64,000 nt of DNA from Natrarchaeobaculum sulfurireducens (GCF_003430825.1 NZ_CP024047.1:2976001-3040000), one strand, 5' to 3'; counted from the first letter of the stretch, positions 43,869 through 52,793 are shown. Notes: generated by a model not told the origin, from the letters alone. Numbers and translations: made by a program.

Positions 43869-45173
43869 ATGCGATTCGACCGACTTCGGCTCACGCTCGG
43901 CCTGTGGCTGCGGATGCTCGTCGCTACCCTGGTCGCCGTCGTCGGCATGACGACGCTGGTCGTCGTCGAGGTCGGACTCGCCGCGCTCATGGCAGCGGCG
44001 TTTATCGAATCGATCCCAGGTATCGTCATCCCATTTTTCGCGGTCGGAGTCGTCGCTACCGTCGGATTCGGGCTCTGGATTTCGATCGCCGCCGTCTACC
44101 GGCGCTTGCTGCCCGTATCGCTCGTCGTCGGCCGAATCGATCACGACGGCGTGGCCGACGTACTCGAGTGGTTCGCACGCGGGCTGACTCGTCCGCCCGT
44201 TCCACTCACCCGCCGTGAGGCCACACTCGCCGTCGGCATCCCGTCGATCGCACTCGCGGGCTATCTGGCGATCGATCATCTCCCTCACCTTACGCCGTTT
44301 CTGCTGGGGTTCGTCGTCGGCGTGGGCCTGGTCTGTTATGGGACCGGGAGACTCGTCTACAACGAGTGGACCGCGGACGGAGCCGTCCGCGAGACCGTCA
44401 CGGAGGCCACCCGCGTCCCCCGCGAGGCCGACCCCGACGACGACCTCGAGGCCGAACGAGCGGCCCTCCAGAGACGCGTCGATCGACTCGCGGCTCAGGC
44501 TACCATCCCGTCGCCAACCGTCGCGCTCGGCCGGTCGAGCGCTCCCGTCGCGGCCTCCGTCGGCTACCGTCCGTCGACGTCGACGATCGTGGTCTCCCGC
44601 GGGCTCGTCGAGCGCCTGTCCGAACGCGAACTCGAGGCCGTCCTGGCTCACGAACTCGCTCACGTCATCAACCGTGACGCTGCGGTGTTGACGGCGCTTT
44701 CGCTCCCGGCGACGAAGTTCAAAGCGATGATGGTTGGGGAGGATCAAGAGGACGAGCCAGCCGAGGACGAAAGCACGGAGGCGACTGGCGAGTCACCGGT
44801 GGTTGGACCCCACCAGGGATTCATGATCGTCCCGATGGTTCCGGTCTTTCTCGTCACCACCCTCGCCATCGCCTCGCTCGCCAGATACCGCGAGTACGTC
44901 GCCGATCAGGCCGCCATCGCGATCACCGGCGACCCTGCTGCGCTGGCGAGTGCCCTCGAGACGCTCGACCGAGACGTGACTCGACGTCCCGAACGTGACC
45001 TGCGCGGCTACGGATCGACGGCGGCGTTCTCGATCGTCCCGCCGCCGTGGGACGAACACCGCTTTTTCGATCGGACGCGACGGTTCGTCCGCCGACGCCT
45101 GTTCGGAACCCACCCGCGAACCGAAAAGCGGATCGAGCGACTCAAAACACGTACGGGCGACCTCGAGCGGTGA
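43869..45173 (+). CDS. M48 family membrane metalloprotease, paralog
   Basis: A 434-residue paralog of the preceding gene. Two N-terminal hydrophobic segments (about 12-40 and 45-75) and two more (about 115-155) precede the protease domain with VLAHELAHVINRD near 257-269 and ARYREYVADQAA near 338-349. An acidic loop (about 285-305, EDEPAEDESTEATGE) lies between them. The shared tail EHRFFDRTRRFVRRRLFGTHP matches the neighbour closely, so the pair is a tandem duplication; the gap is 112 bp. Confidence 0.87.
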   Translation: MRFDRLRLTLGLWLRMLVATLVAVVGMTTLVVVEVGLAALMAAAFIESIPGIVIPFFAVGVVATVGFGLWISIAAVYRRLLPVSLVVGRIDHDGVADVLEWFARGLTRPPVPLTRREATLAVGIPSIALAGYLAIDHLPHLTPFLLGFVVGVGLVCYGTGRLVYNEWTADGAVRETVTEATRVPREADPDDDLEAERAALQRRVDRLAAQATIPSPTVALGRSSAPVAASVGYRPSTSTIVVSRGLVERLSERELEAVLAHELAHVINRDAAVLTALSLPATKFKAMMVGEDQEDEPAEDESTEATGESPVVGPHQGFMIVPMVPVFLVTTLAIASLARYREYVADQAAIAITGDPAALASALETLDRDVTRRPERDLRGYGSTAAFSIVPPPWDEHRFFDRTRRFVRRRLFGTHPRTEKRIERLKTRTGDLER

Positions 45174-45192
45174 TCGACTCGAAAAACCCGAG

Positions 45193-45750
45193 CTACTCGA
45201 TGGTGGTCCGTCGGTGGCGAACGTCGCCGCCGCAGTTGGGACAGGCACCGGGGTTGTCGGCAGCCTCGATGAGCGTGCCACAGGTGAAACACTCGTACGT
45301 GCTCTCGGCGGCGGGGTCGTACTCGATGTCCCGAAACGTCTCCGCGAGAACCGCCTTGGAAGACTCTTCATCGAGCGCTTCGATGACGTCAGCGGGCCTG
45401 ATGACGCCGAGAAGCTCACTCGAGTCGTCGTCGACGACCGGCAACGCCATGAACTTGTTCCGGGCGAACACCTTCGCGACGTGGTCGGCCGGGTCGGCAT
45501 CCGTCACCGAAATAACGGACTCGGTGGCGATCGACGACACGGGCGTCTCACCGTCGGCGTTCAACAGTTCTCGCAGTGAGGCGACGCCACAGAGCGCGCC
45601 GTCTTCGTCTACCACGTAGGCGTAGTAGATCGTATACTCCGGGTCCGCCGTCGACGTACGGATCGAATCGATCGCGTCGTCGACCGATGTCGTCGTCTCG
45701 AACGCCGTTACGCCATCGTCGAGGATGTCGCGTGCGGTCGTGAGAGCCAT
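45193..45750 (-). CDS. CBS-domain protein with C-terminal zinc ribbon
   Basis: A 185-residue protein with two CBS motifs (ARDILDDGVTAFETTTS at 7-23 onward, and a second ending LLGVIRPADV near 115-124), followed by a four-Cys zinc ribbon, YECFTCGTLI and GACPNCGGDV. The CBS pair should bind a nucleotide and the ribbon a metal. The ATG at 45750 is preceded by a TATA box (45772-45779) at leaderless distance; an ATG two codons earlier is less likely. Convergent with the second M48 gene, 19 bp away. Confidence 0.8.
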   Translation of the reverse strand: MALTTARDILDDGVTAFETTTSVDDAIDSIRTSTADPEYTIYYAYVVDEDGALCGVASLRELLNADGETPVSSIATESVISVTDADPADHVAKVFARNKFMALPVVDDDSSELLGVIRPADVIEALDEESSKAVLAETFRDIEYDPAAESTYECFTCGTLIEAADNPGACPNCGGDVRHRRTTIE

Positions 45751-45771
45751 ACCCACGGTGTTCGTGCTCCG

Positions 45772-45779
45772 AATAAATA
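45772..45779 (-). promoter_or_regulatory. TATA box of the CBS/zinc-ribbon gene
   Basis: Minus-strand TATTTATT lies 22-29 bp before the ATG at 45750, fitting a leaderless promoter. Confidence 0.55.
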
Positions 45780-45811
45780 GGCTTGGCTGTGCGGATCAGT
45801 AGCAGTGTCCC

Positions 45812-45836
45812 GCCTCGAGTCGAATCGGCTCGAGGC
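45812..45836 (-). terminator. Hairpin downstream of the DUF4397 lipoprotein gene
   Basis: Perfect arms GCCTCGAG (45812-45819) and CTCGAGGC (45829-45836) with a 9-base loop, 47 bp after the stop codon of the lipoprotein gene and before the promoter of the next. A transcription terminator is plausible, without a clear U-tract. Confidence 0.45.
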
Positions 45837-45882
45837 CGGCCTCGAGATCGAACTCGAGTAGCCCTGTGACGCGGCTACCCGT

Positions 45883-46803
45883 CTAGTATCCGCCGTCGTC
45901 GTCTTCCTCGTCGCCGTATCCGTCGTCTCCGTATCCGTCGTCGTCTTCGTGCCCGTCTTCGTCGTCGCCGTCCGAATCGTGGTCGGCCGCGTCCGCCTCC
46001 GCGTCGACGACCACCTCGAGGTCGAACGGCTCGTCAGCGGGGGCCGCCTCGGGCTCGAGGTAGCCGACGGCGAACGCGGAGTAGACGGTGCCGGCGGCCG
46101 GTTCGACCTCGAACGTCGCGACGACGTCGCCGTCGACGTCCTCGGTCGCCGGGCGGACCTCGAGTTCGTAGGCGCCGGCCGGCACCTCGACGGCCCCGGC
46201 CTCGCCGAAGTCGACGTCCTCGAACAGCACCAGTTCGCCGTCGTCGACCGTCACGTCGACCGCGGGGGCATCGGGGGCGGCATGGACCAGTCGCACGCGT
46301 GCGTCCTCGCCCGGGTCGCTCAGGTCGTCCTCGAGCACTGCCGGCTCGAAGGGCTGGTTCTCCTCGGCCAGTTCGCCCAGCGCGGCGACCGTCACTGCTC
46401 CGGGCTCGACCTCGAGGTCCTCCTCGAAGACGACCGTGTCGGGATCGCCGGCGGCCTGAATGGCCACCGCGTAGGTGCCGGCCTCGAGCTCGAGGTACTC
46501 GCTGACGGCGCGGTAGGGAACGTCCTCGAGCACCGCGTCACCGTCGACGAGCACGTCGACGTTCGGAGCGTCGGGCGAGAGGTGGGCCACGCGGACCTCG
46601 GCCAGTTCCGCTCGTTCGTCCGCGCCCTCGTCGTCGTGGTCGTCGTGGTCGTCGTGGTCGTCGTGGTCGTCGTCGTGATCTTCCTCGTGGTCGTCATCCG
46701 GCGTCTCCTCGGTGGTGTCGTCACCGAGACAGCCCGCCAGTGCGATCACACCGGTTGCACCCGCGATCGACAGTACACGCCTTCTTGTCGTTTCTTGCGA
46801 CAT
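45883..46803 (-). CDS. Secreted lipoprotein with two DUF4397 domains and metal-binding-like tracts
   Basis: A 306-residue protein with a Tat signal (TTRRRVLSIAG) and a lipobox ALAGC near residue 24. Two DUF4397 beta-sandwich repeats follow, each with LSPDAPNVDVLVDG or AAPDAPAVDVTVDD, at about 70-155 and 165-255. The linker after the lipid anchor is a perfect DDH tract, encoded by a 9-bp tandem repeat around 46630-46680, and the C terminus is an Asp/Gly/Tyr-rich tail. DUF4397 is a cell-surface domain of unknown function. A palindrome GGAACGTTCC (46816-46825) just before the start may be an operator. Confidence 0.85.
   Translation of the reverse strand: MSQETTRRRVLSIAGATGVIALAGCLGDDTTEETPDDDHEEDHDDDHDDHDDHDDHDDEGADERAELAEVRVAHLSPDAPNVDVLVDGDAVLEDVPYRAVSEYLELEAGTYAVAIQAAGDPDTVVFEEDLEVEPGAVTVAALGELAEENQPFEPAVLEDDLSDPGEDARVRLVHAAPDAPAVDVTVDDGELVLFEDVDFGEAGAVEVPAGAYELEVRPATEDVDGDVVATFEVEPAAGTVYSAFAVGYLEPEAAPADEPFDLEVVVDAEADAADHDSDGDDEDGHEDDDGYGDDGYGDEEDDDGGY
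46630..46680. repeat. 9-bp tandem repeat encoding Asp-Asp-His units
   Basis: CGTCGTGGT units repeat about five times within the lipoprotein gene and encode DDH on the opposite strand. Such a tract can slip in length, changing the linker without breaking the frame. Confidence 0.75.
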
Positions 46804-46989
46804 TATAACGTTTATGGAACGTTCCCCAATATCGGAAGTACCTACCTATGCAGGTCGAGGGTAGCGAGGCAGTCCGAGACGCCGGCTCGGACCCGCCCGG
46901 GCCGACAGTAGCCACTAGAGGGCAGTGTCCACCCGATCACGCGACGGGAGTGCCGTTCGCGAGCCGAAACGGAGCGGAAAGTGGGTTGA
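46804..46989. other. Promoter and gap left of the second multi-hairpin element
   Basis: Holds the lipoprotein promoter and the palindrome at 46816-46825. The rest (46845-46989) has CGCGAGCCGAAACGGAGCGGAAAGTG, which resembles the left part of the region before copy 1 of the multi-hairpin element. Frames here are arginine-rich and look non-coding. Confidence 0.5.
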
Positions 46990-47115
46990 TCGACTGGTTG
47001 GTCGGCTTCGCCGACCAGCTATACCGTGGCGGCGAAGCCGCCAGGCGGTCGAGGGACGTCGCGAGCGAGACGCCTGTCTCTCGCTCACGAGAGACCGCAG
47101 CGCAACCGGTCGTCG
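46990..47115 (-). repeat. Multi-hairpin intergenic element, copy 2
   Basis: Stems in order: GGTCGGC with GCCGACC (about 47001-47017), GTGGCGGC with GCCGCCA (about 47026-47043), and CGAGCGAGA with TCTCGCTC. An outer GCGGTC pairs with GACCGC. The sequence GAGGGACGTCGCGAGCGAG and the end AGACCGCAGCG are shared with copy 1 (30118-30241). Both copies end at the stop codon of a minus-strand gene. The second-stem loop changes from TTC to GAA while both stems stay paired, which points to structure. Confidence 0.7.
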
Positions 47116-48522
47116 TTAGTATTTGGGGTCGGCGCCGGTCGTCTCGTAGACGGCGTCCATGAGTTCGTCGCGTCGGCGTTGCCAGTGTTCGAGTCCGGCG
47201 GGGTGGTCGGGGTAGTTCTCGTAGTGCGCGAGAAGGGCGTCAGCCCGGCGTTTGGTCTGATAGAGGTTCCAGATCGTGCCCCAGTGACCGCGGCTTTTGT
47301 AGAGACTTTCGGCGGCGAGTTTTGGTCCGAAGCTCGCACTGCCTTCGTAGAGCGCTTCGGCGAGTTTCTCGCCGGGCATGGCGGCAAGCAAGCCCATCAG
47401 ATCGTCGACGTCGACCGCCGTCGAGAGGATATTGTAGACGTCGAGGGCGGCGTACCGCGCCCCGAAGTGGTCCATGACGCGTTCGTTGTACTCCCAGAGG
47501 ACCGCCTCACCGTGGTCGCCATCCTCGAGGCCGTCGACGATGGCCTCGGCGGCGTACTTGCCCGCGTAGGCAGCGCCAGCGATTCCGCCGCCAGTGGTGG
47601 GGTTGACGTGACCTGCGGCGTCACCGACGGCCACGTAGCCGGGGTGGACCGCCGAGTCGTAGGGTCGTCGGGTGGGCAGGGCAGCCCCGAGTTTGTCCTC
47701 GACTTCGGCACCCTGGAATTCGGCACGGTTCTCGAGGTCGCGTTTGAGGTCTTCGACGAGTTCCATCGGCTCTTCGGTCATCTGGAAACCGAGGCCGGCG
47801 TTGATCTCGGTTTCGGTACGCGGGAAATACCAGAGGTAGCCCGCAGCACGCTCAGTCGGCTTGAACACGAGCGCGTCGTGCCAGTCGACGGGTTCCTCGA
47901 CGTGGACGACCTCGCGGTAGGCCGAACAGAAGTGCGTGTAGTTGACGTTCGTATCGAACGTCGACTCGGAGAAGTCAGTGTAGTCCTGAAGCACCGACAG
48001 CGAGCCGGCAGCATCGACGACGAACGCAGCCTCGTAGCGGCGAGGCTGGCCCTTCGAGATCGCCTCGACACCGGTAACACGGCCGTCGTCGTTCTGGATG
48101 ACGTCCCGGACGACGGTATCGTAGTGGATCTCGACGCCGGCCTCGATTGCCCCTTCGATAATCCGGCGACCGTACTCCCAGCGGTCGATGACGGCGAGTT
48201 CACCAGGGACGGGAATCTCGAGAACGGTGTCCTCCTGAGGAATCTCGAACCGACCGTGGTCGACGTCGGTGTTCGTGAACGCGGGTTCGATCTGGGATTT
48301 GGGAATCGAGTCCGGGAAGGCGCTTGCACCCTTGAGAGCGTCGCCACAGGCGATGTGGCCAGCCTCTTCTTCGGACTTCCGTTCGACGAGAACGGCGTCG
48401 TACCCCTCGCGAGCGAGAGTCGCCGCGGCGTAACAGCCTGCGGTCCCGGCCCCGACAACGACCACGTCCGGCGAGTGGGTCTCGCGCGTGGCGGTGCTGG
48501 CCGACTGTTCCTGCGTGCTCAT
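47116..48522 (-). CDS. Geranylgeranyl reductase family FAD protein
   Basis: A 468-residue FAD-dependent reductase, related to the enzymes that saturate the isoprenoid chains of archaeal lipids. The FAD loop VVVGAGTAGCYAA is at about 20-32, and GYVAVGDAAGHVNPTTGGGI near 288-307 is the second FAD contact; CGDALKG near 59-65 is typical of the family. Whether it acts on archaeol, menaquinone or another chain is open; haloarchaea have several paralogs. ATG at 48522 (MSTQEQSA); it is divergent from the ferredoxin gene with 156 bp between starts. Confidence 0.82.
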   Translation of the reverse strand: MSTQEQSASTATRETHSPDVVVVGAGTAGCYAAATLAREGYDAVLVERKSEEEAGHIACGDALKGASAFPDSIPKSQIEPAFTNTDVDHGRFEIPQEDTVLEIPVPGELAVIDRWEYGRRIIEGAIEAGVEIHYDTVVRDVIQNDDGRVTGVEAISKGQPRRYEAAFVVDAAGSLSVLQDYTDFSESTFDTNVNYTHFCSAYREVVHVEEPVDWHDALVFKPTERAAGYLWYFPRTETEINAGLGFQMTEEPMELVEDLKRDLENRAEFQGAEVEDKLGAALPTRRPYDSAVHPGYVAVGDAAGHVNPTTGGGIAGAAYAGKYAAEAIVDGLEDGDHGEAVLWEYNERVMDHFGARYAALDVYNILSTAVDVDDLMGLLAAMPGEKLAEALYEGSASFGPKLAAESLYKSRGHWGTIWNLYQTKRRADALLAHYENYPDHPAGLEHWQRRRDELMDAVYETTGADPKY

Positions 48523-48678
48523 ATCGACAGTGTCGACACCGCGGTAAGAAAACGTTTTTCGTGCCGTTCGACTCGACACGGCGGAAACTCGTCGCGGAAC
48601 ACCACCGGTACCGTCGGGTCAACTGCAGGGACAACCAGCCGATAAAGAGTTTTGGTGCAGTCGTTCGTAGGCGGCCGT

Positions 48679-49011
48679 ATGACAGAGTACACCGTCGAAT
48701 TCGTCGGGACGGGCGAGACCATCACTTGCTCGGAGAAAGAAACCATTCTCAGTCGTTGTCTCGAAGAGGGAATCGCCCAGGAGTACTCCTGCCGCGTCGG
48801 GATGTGTCTGGCCTGCTCGGCGGAGATTCTCGATGGCGAGGTCACCCAACCGGCCGCCCGTGGGTTCACCGAAGCCGAAGCCGAACGCTACGCGCTTACC
48901 TGTATGGCTCGCCCACAGTCGGATCTCAAACTCGAGCGTGGGAAGTATCCCCCGAGCATCGACGCCGACCTCGAGGCGAGTGGGGAGACGGGCGCGACGG
49001 CCGACGACTGA
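48679..49011 (+). CDS. 2Fe-2S ferredoxin, plant type
   Basis: A 110-residue ferredoxin with the cluster ligands Cys38, Cys43, Cys46 (CRVGMCLAC) and Cys75 (LTCMARP), so CX4CX2C...C. It is shorter than the major haloarchaeal ferredoxin and has no large N-terminal insertion. It may donate electrons to the divergently encoded geranylgeranyl-reductase-like flavoprotein; this is inference from position. ATAAAGAG about 33 bp upstream may be the TATA box. Confidence 0.9.
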   Translation: MTEYTVEFVGTGETITCSEKETILSRCLEEGIAQEYSCRVGMCLACSAEILDGEVTQPAARGFTEAEAERYALTCMARPQSDLKLERGKYPPSIDADLEASGETGATADD

Positions 49012-49089
49012 CCGCGGACGAAGACTCGAGGTCGGGGAGGCGAACGCGATTACGCGATGCCGTGAAAACAGCGTACCAGTAGTGTGCGA

Positions 49090-50232
49090 TTACTCGACGA
49101 AGTCGATATCGTCGGCCATCTCGGGCTGGACGGCCTCGCCCTCGGGGCGGCCGTAGATCTGTGGCGACTGGACGCCCGTGACGACGATCATCGTGCGCAT
49201 ACTGCCCTCTAAGGTCTCGTCGATCGAGGTACCCCAGATGATGCGGGCGTCGGGATCGATGCGATCGTAGATCTCTTCGACGACGCCTTCGGCCTCTTCG
49301 ATGGACATATCGTTGCCACCGGTGACGTTGACGAGCGCGGAGTTCGCACCGGAGATGTCGACGTCGAGCAGCGGCGAGCGAAGGGCAGTCTTGACGGAGT
49401 CTTCGGCTTTCGCTTCCGAATCGGACTCACCGAGACCGATCATCGCGACGCCGCCACGTTCCATAACGGTTCGGACGTCGGCGAAGTCTAAGTTGACGAG
49501 GCCGGGTTTCGTGATCAGTTCCGTGATGCCTTTGACCGAGCGCATCAGCACCTCGTCCGAGACTTTGAACGCCTGGCGGACGGGCAGTTTGCCGACCGAA
49601 TCGAGCAGCCGGTCGTTCGGGACGACGATGACGGTATCCGAAACGTCGCGCAGACGCTCGAGCCCGGCTTCGGCGTTCGTCCGGCGGACCTCACCTTCTG
49701 CAGTAAACGGCGTCGTGACGATCGAGATCGTCAGTGCGCCGGCCTCGCGGGCGGCCTTGGCGACGACGGGGGCCGAGCCGGTGCCGGTGCCACCACCCAG
49801 TCCGGCGGTGACGAAGACCATGTCCGAGCCATCGATGGCGTCGTAGATGTCCTGTTGGCTCTCGAGCGCGGCTTCCTCGCCGACCTGTGGGAGCGAACCG
49901 GCGCCTCGCCCGCCCGTTTTCTCCTCGCCCATCAGGATCTTGGTGTCGGCGTCGATCTCGACGAGGTGCTGGACGTCGGTGTTCGCAGCGACGAGTTTCG
50001 CACCGTGAATACCCTGCTCGAACATCCGGTTGATCGTGTTACCACCTGCACCGCCACAGCCGACGACCGTGATGTCGGTCTGGAGGTCCTGAAGAACGTC
50101 TTCCAGTTCGTCGTCGGTCATCGTCCCCGACGGACGGCTACCCGAAGACTCGTCAGGTGCCTGGCCGGAGGGTGCCTCGGGCGGCTCCCCCTCCTCGGCC
50201 TCGTCGATGGCGTCGTCGATGAGTGAGTCCAT
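49090..50232 (-). CDS. ftsZ1: Cell division protein FtsZ1
   Basis: A 380-residue tubulin-family GTPase that polymerises at the division site. The tubulin signature [10 protein letters not shown] is at 146-155, and the GTP-binding start [13 protein letters not shown] at 58-70. The T7 loop [11 protein letters not shown] supplies the catalytic Asp. The N-terminal extension [14 protein letters not shown] and the ending DDIDFVE mark it as the FtsZ1 type, which in haloarchaea acts as a scaffold beside FtsZ2. It stands alone, with a TATA box (50261-50268) and an imperfect inverted repeat upstream. Confidence 0.95.
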   Translation of the reverse strand: MDSLIDDAIDEAEEGEPPEAPSGQAPDESSGSRPSGTMTDDELEDVLQDLQTDITVVGCGGAGGNTINRMFEQGIHGAKLVAANTDVQHLVEIDADTKILMGEEKTGGRGAGSLPQVGEEAALESQQDIYDAIDGSDMVFVTAGLGGGTGTGSAPVVAKAAREAGALTISIVTTPFTAEGEVRRTNAEAGLERLRDVSDTVIVVPNDRLLDSVGKLPVRQAFKVSDEVLMRSVKGITELITKPGLVNLDFADVRTVMERGGVAMIGLGESDSEAKAEDSVKTALRSPLLDVDISGANSALVNVTGGNDMSIEEAEGVVEEIYDRIDPDARIIWGTSIDETLEGSMRTMIVVTGVQSPQIYGRPEGEAVQPEMADDIDFVE

Positions 50233-50260
50233 TCTTGGCCGTCCCTATACGACGAAGCGT

Positions 50261-50268
50261 AATTACCT
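50261..50268 (-). promoter_or_regulatory. TATA box of ftsZ1
   Basis: On the minus strand AGGTAATT lies 29-36 bp before the ATG at 50232, the right place for a TATA element. Confidence 0.45.
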
Positions 50269-50291
50269 TTCCCCTGTACGTCAGCCAGGTG

Positions 50292-50323
50292 TCTGACAGG
50301 TTATTATTTTGTTACCTGACAGA
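50292..50323. promoter_or_regulatory. Inverted repeat between dtdA and ftsZ1
   Basis: TCTGACAGGTTA (50292-50303) and the complement of the right arm, TCTGTCAGGTAA, match at 10 of 12 bases across an 8-base AT-rich centre. It is 60-91 bp upstream of the ftsZ1 start, behind the TATA box, where an activator could bind. It could also be the end of the dtdA transcript, but lacks a T-run. Confidence 0.35.
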
Positions 50324-50390
50324 GAGATATGATCAATCGACTGAGCGACGAAACCGAGTAAGTACCTCCTAAAGTAAGGTATCTTACTAT

Positions 50391-51722
50391 TCAGATCTCG
50401 AACCGATGTGTACGACGCGTTCGAACCCGATCCGGATCGATTCGGGTTCCGTCGACGGTAACCGGTTCGCCGTCTGCGAGCGTGCCGAACTTCGGCCCCT
50501 CCGGAACGCCAGCCTCGCGGGCCAACGTGGGATCGAACGCCATCTTCTCAGCAACGACGGCATCGGCCTCGAGAACGACCGCCTCGTACGTTCGCTCGAG
50601 CAGCGCAGCCAGTGTCGCCACGAGGTCGTCGTAGGCATCCCCAGCGGGGTCAGGAAACGCCGCCTGCGAGCCGATCCGACTCCCGCCGTTGTCGGTCTCG
50701 AAAGCAACGCTCGAGGCGGCGACGGCTGCCCTGACGGCTTCGGGGTCGATTCCCTCGGCGGTTCCGATCAGGTCGGTCGGCAGGTCACAGACCGTGACGG
50801 ACCGATCCATCCGCTCGCCGAAACGAACGCCGTCGTCGACGTCTCCGAGGGTTGATTCGACGAGGTCGACGAGGTCGAGCGGCCGGTCGCCGACCGTCCG
50901 AAGCCATGTCTCGCTGACGACCCGATAGCCCAGTTCGTCGAGCGTCGCTTCGAGCACTGGCCACTCGCCGTCGATGACCGCCAGTTCGGTACCGCTCGCC
51001 TCGAACAGCGCCTCGAGCAGGCGCTCGTGAGCGCCAGGGTGATCGAGCGACTCGAGGCCCCAGTCGGCAGCGATGTGCCCCACCGCCCACGGCGTCTCCC
51101 GGACGATTCGCTCGAACCGGGGTGCGTAGTGATTGCCGCCGAAGCCGACGACCGCCCGCTCGCGGTGGGGCGAGACGTCCCGAAGCTCGAGGATCGACCG
51201 GGCGACGGCTTCGGCACCCGCCGGGTCGTCCCACTGCTCGTCGTCGCTGCCCAGTTCCGCGAACAGCGACGGACAGCCGACGTCAGTCGGGCCGTGGTGG
51301 GTACACTCCATCCCGACGTCGTACGCCGCTGGAGCGTACTCGTCGAACGCGACGAGAAGCCGGGCAAGCGCGTTCGGGGCAGCCTCGGCGACGGCGTACG
51401 CCGCGCCGCCGAACTCCGCGGGGCCAACGTTGCCGGTGAAGTGGCCCGTCAGCAGCGGACCAGTATCACCGGAGTGTCTCGAGGCGAAGACCAACAGATC
51501 AGGATCGCAGTCGAACGCGGCGGCCGGTCGCTCGAGTTCGAGGTGAAACGGCTCGAACGACCGGAGTTCGACACCGTCGGCGCGGAAGTAGGTGCCGCCG
51601 CCGTCGGCGTCCGGACGCTCCGCGTCGACGCGTTCTTCCCAGTCGAGCAGCGTCCGCAGGTGCTCACAGACGTGGACCGACGCGCGGTCCGCGCGGCTCT
51701 CGACGATCGCCAGCTCGGTCAT
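50391..51722 (-). CDS. dtdA: D-aminoacyl-tRNA deacylase (archaeal DtdA/GEK1 type)
   Basis: A 443-residue zinc-dependent deacylase that frees tRNA from D-amino acids. Characteristic segments are PDLLVFASRHSGDTGPLLTG (about 73-92), MECTHHGPTDVG near 138-149 with the metal-binding histidines, and VVGFGGNHYAPRF near 191-203. The C-terminal half is an extension common in haloarchaeal DtdA. It lies upstream of ftsZ1 on the same strand, with 158 bp between. ATG at 51722. Confidence 0.93.
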   Translation of the reverse strand: MTELAIVESRADRASVHVCEHLRTLLDWEERVDAERPDADGGGTYFRADGVELRSFEPFHLELERPAAAFDCDPDLLVFASRHSGDTGPLLTGHFTGNVGPAEFGGAAYAVAEAAPNALARLLVAFDEYAPAAYDVGMECTHHGPTDVGCPSLFAELGSDDEQWDDPAGAEAVARSILELRDVSPHRERAVVGFGGNHYAPRFERIVRETPWAVGHIAADWGLESLDHPGAHERLLEALFEASGTELAVIDGEWPVLEATLDELGYRVVSETWLRTVGDRPLDLVDLVESTLGDVDDGVRFGERMDRSVTVCDLPTDLIGTAEGIDPEAVRAAVAASSVAFETDNGGSRIGSQAAFPDPAGDAYDDLVATLAALLERTYEAVVLEADAVVAEKMAFDPTLAREAGVPEGPKFGTLADGEPVTVDGTRIDPDRVRTRRTHRFEI

Positions 51723-51848
51723 ACCGGTCCTCGAGCGTCGGGTGCCGTTAAGCCGCCGGTTTCACTCGCCGGACACGGCGACGGTCGACGATCATCGTGG
51801 GTCGTGGGGCCGATCTCGCTGGGAGACGGATCCTGGCACACAGGGGTT

Positions 51849-52793
51849 TCAGGGGAAAAGCAGGTAGATGAAGACGGCGTATCCGACGAGAAGGGCCGCA
51901 CCGTCGAGACGGCTCAGCCGTCGTCCGTGGCCCATCATCGCAACCAACACGACGGTGAAGACGACGAGGGCGGGAAGTTCGAATCGGAGCGTCGACGGTG
52001 AGATCGAGATCGGCGTGATCACGGCGACGATCCCGAGCACCGCAAGCACGTTGTAGATGTTCGAACCGACGACGTTTCCGATCGCAAATCCCGTCTCGCC
52101 ACGGATCGCGCCGACGACCGACGCGGCGAGTTCGGGCAGTGATGTGCCGAGTGCCAGCACGGTGAGCCCGACGAACAGCTCCGAGAAGCCGAGTTCGAAC
52201 AACAGCCCGCTCCCACCGGCGATAAGCCATCGCGAGCCGAGGACGAGTGCAATCAGTCCACCAAGGACGAACGAGACATCTCTCACATCGATGTCCCTGC
52301 CGCCGTCGGGGAGCTCTGCAGCCGGCACTGAGTCGACAGTGGCGGCGTAGACGAGATACGCCGTAAAGCCCGCGAGCACCAGCAAAAAGATCACTCCTTC
52401 GAGCTGACCGATCGTGCCGTCGAGCCCGAGTACAACCAGCAAGGCCGCGGCGAACACCATGAACGGGACGTGACGATACATGACCGTCTCGCTGATCGTC
52501 AACGGTCGGACGAGTGCTGCAAGCCCAAGGACCAGTCCGACGTTCGCGATGTTAGAGCCGAGTACCGTCCCGAGACCGATATCCGAAGAGACGTCGAGCG
52601 CACCGATAGTGGCGACGAACAACTCGGGAGCGGTCGTCGCGAACGCGATCACCGTCACGCCGACAGTCGCTGCCCGCAGGCCAACACCGAGTGCGAGCCG
52701 TCCGGCACCGGCGACGAGGAGTTCCGCACCGACGTACAGCGCGACGACACCGCCGACCAACAAGAAAAGAAAGAGCCCGGTCCCGGAGAGCAT
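51849..52793 (-). CDS. Sodium/calcium exchanger family protein (CaCA)
   Basis: A 314-residue antiporter with about ten transmembrane segments and the two inverted alpha-repeats: FATTAPELFVATIGALD ... GSNIANVGLVLG near 51-88, and LGTSLPELAASVVGAI ... GSNIYNVLAVLG near 210-250. The acidic Glu of each PEL motif binds Ca2+. It exports Ca2+ with Na+ (or similar cations) across the cell membrane. The start ATG is at 52793. It is divergent from mptA. Confidence 0.9.
   Translation of the reverse strand: MLSGTGLFLFLLVGGVVALYVGAELLVAGAGRLALGVGLRAATVGVTVIAFATTAPELFVATIGALDVSSDIGLGTVLGSNIANVGLVLGLAALVRPLTISETVMYRHVPFMVFAAALLVVLGLDGTIGQLEGVIFLLVLAGFTAYLVYAATVDSVPAAELPDGGRDIDVRDVSFVLGGLIALVLGSRWLIAGGSGLLFELGFSELFVGLTVLALGTSLPELAASVVGAIRGETGFAIGNVVGSNIYNVLAVLGIVAVITPISISPSTLRFELPALVVFTVVLVAMMGHGRRLSRLDGAALLVGYAVFIYLLFP

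Noticed and set aside
46630-46680. Tandem repeat as a CRISPR or replication iteron
   Set aside because: It is in frame and encodes a DDH tract in a lipoprotein, with 9-bp periodicity explained by codons.
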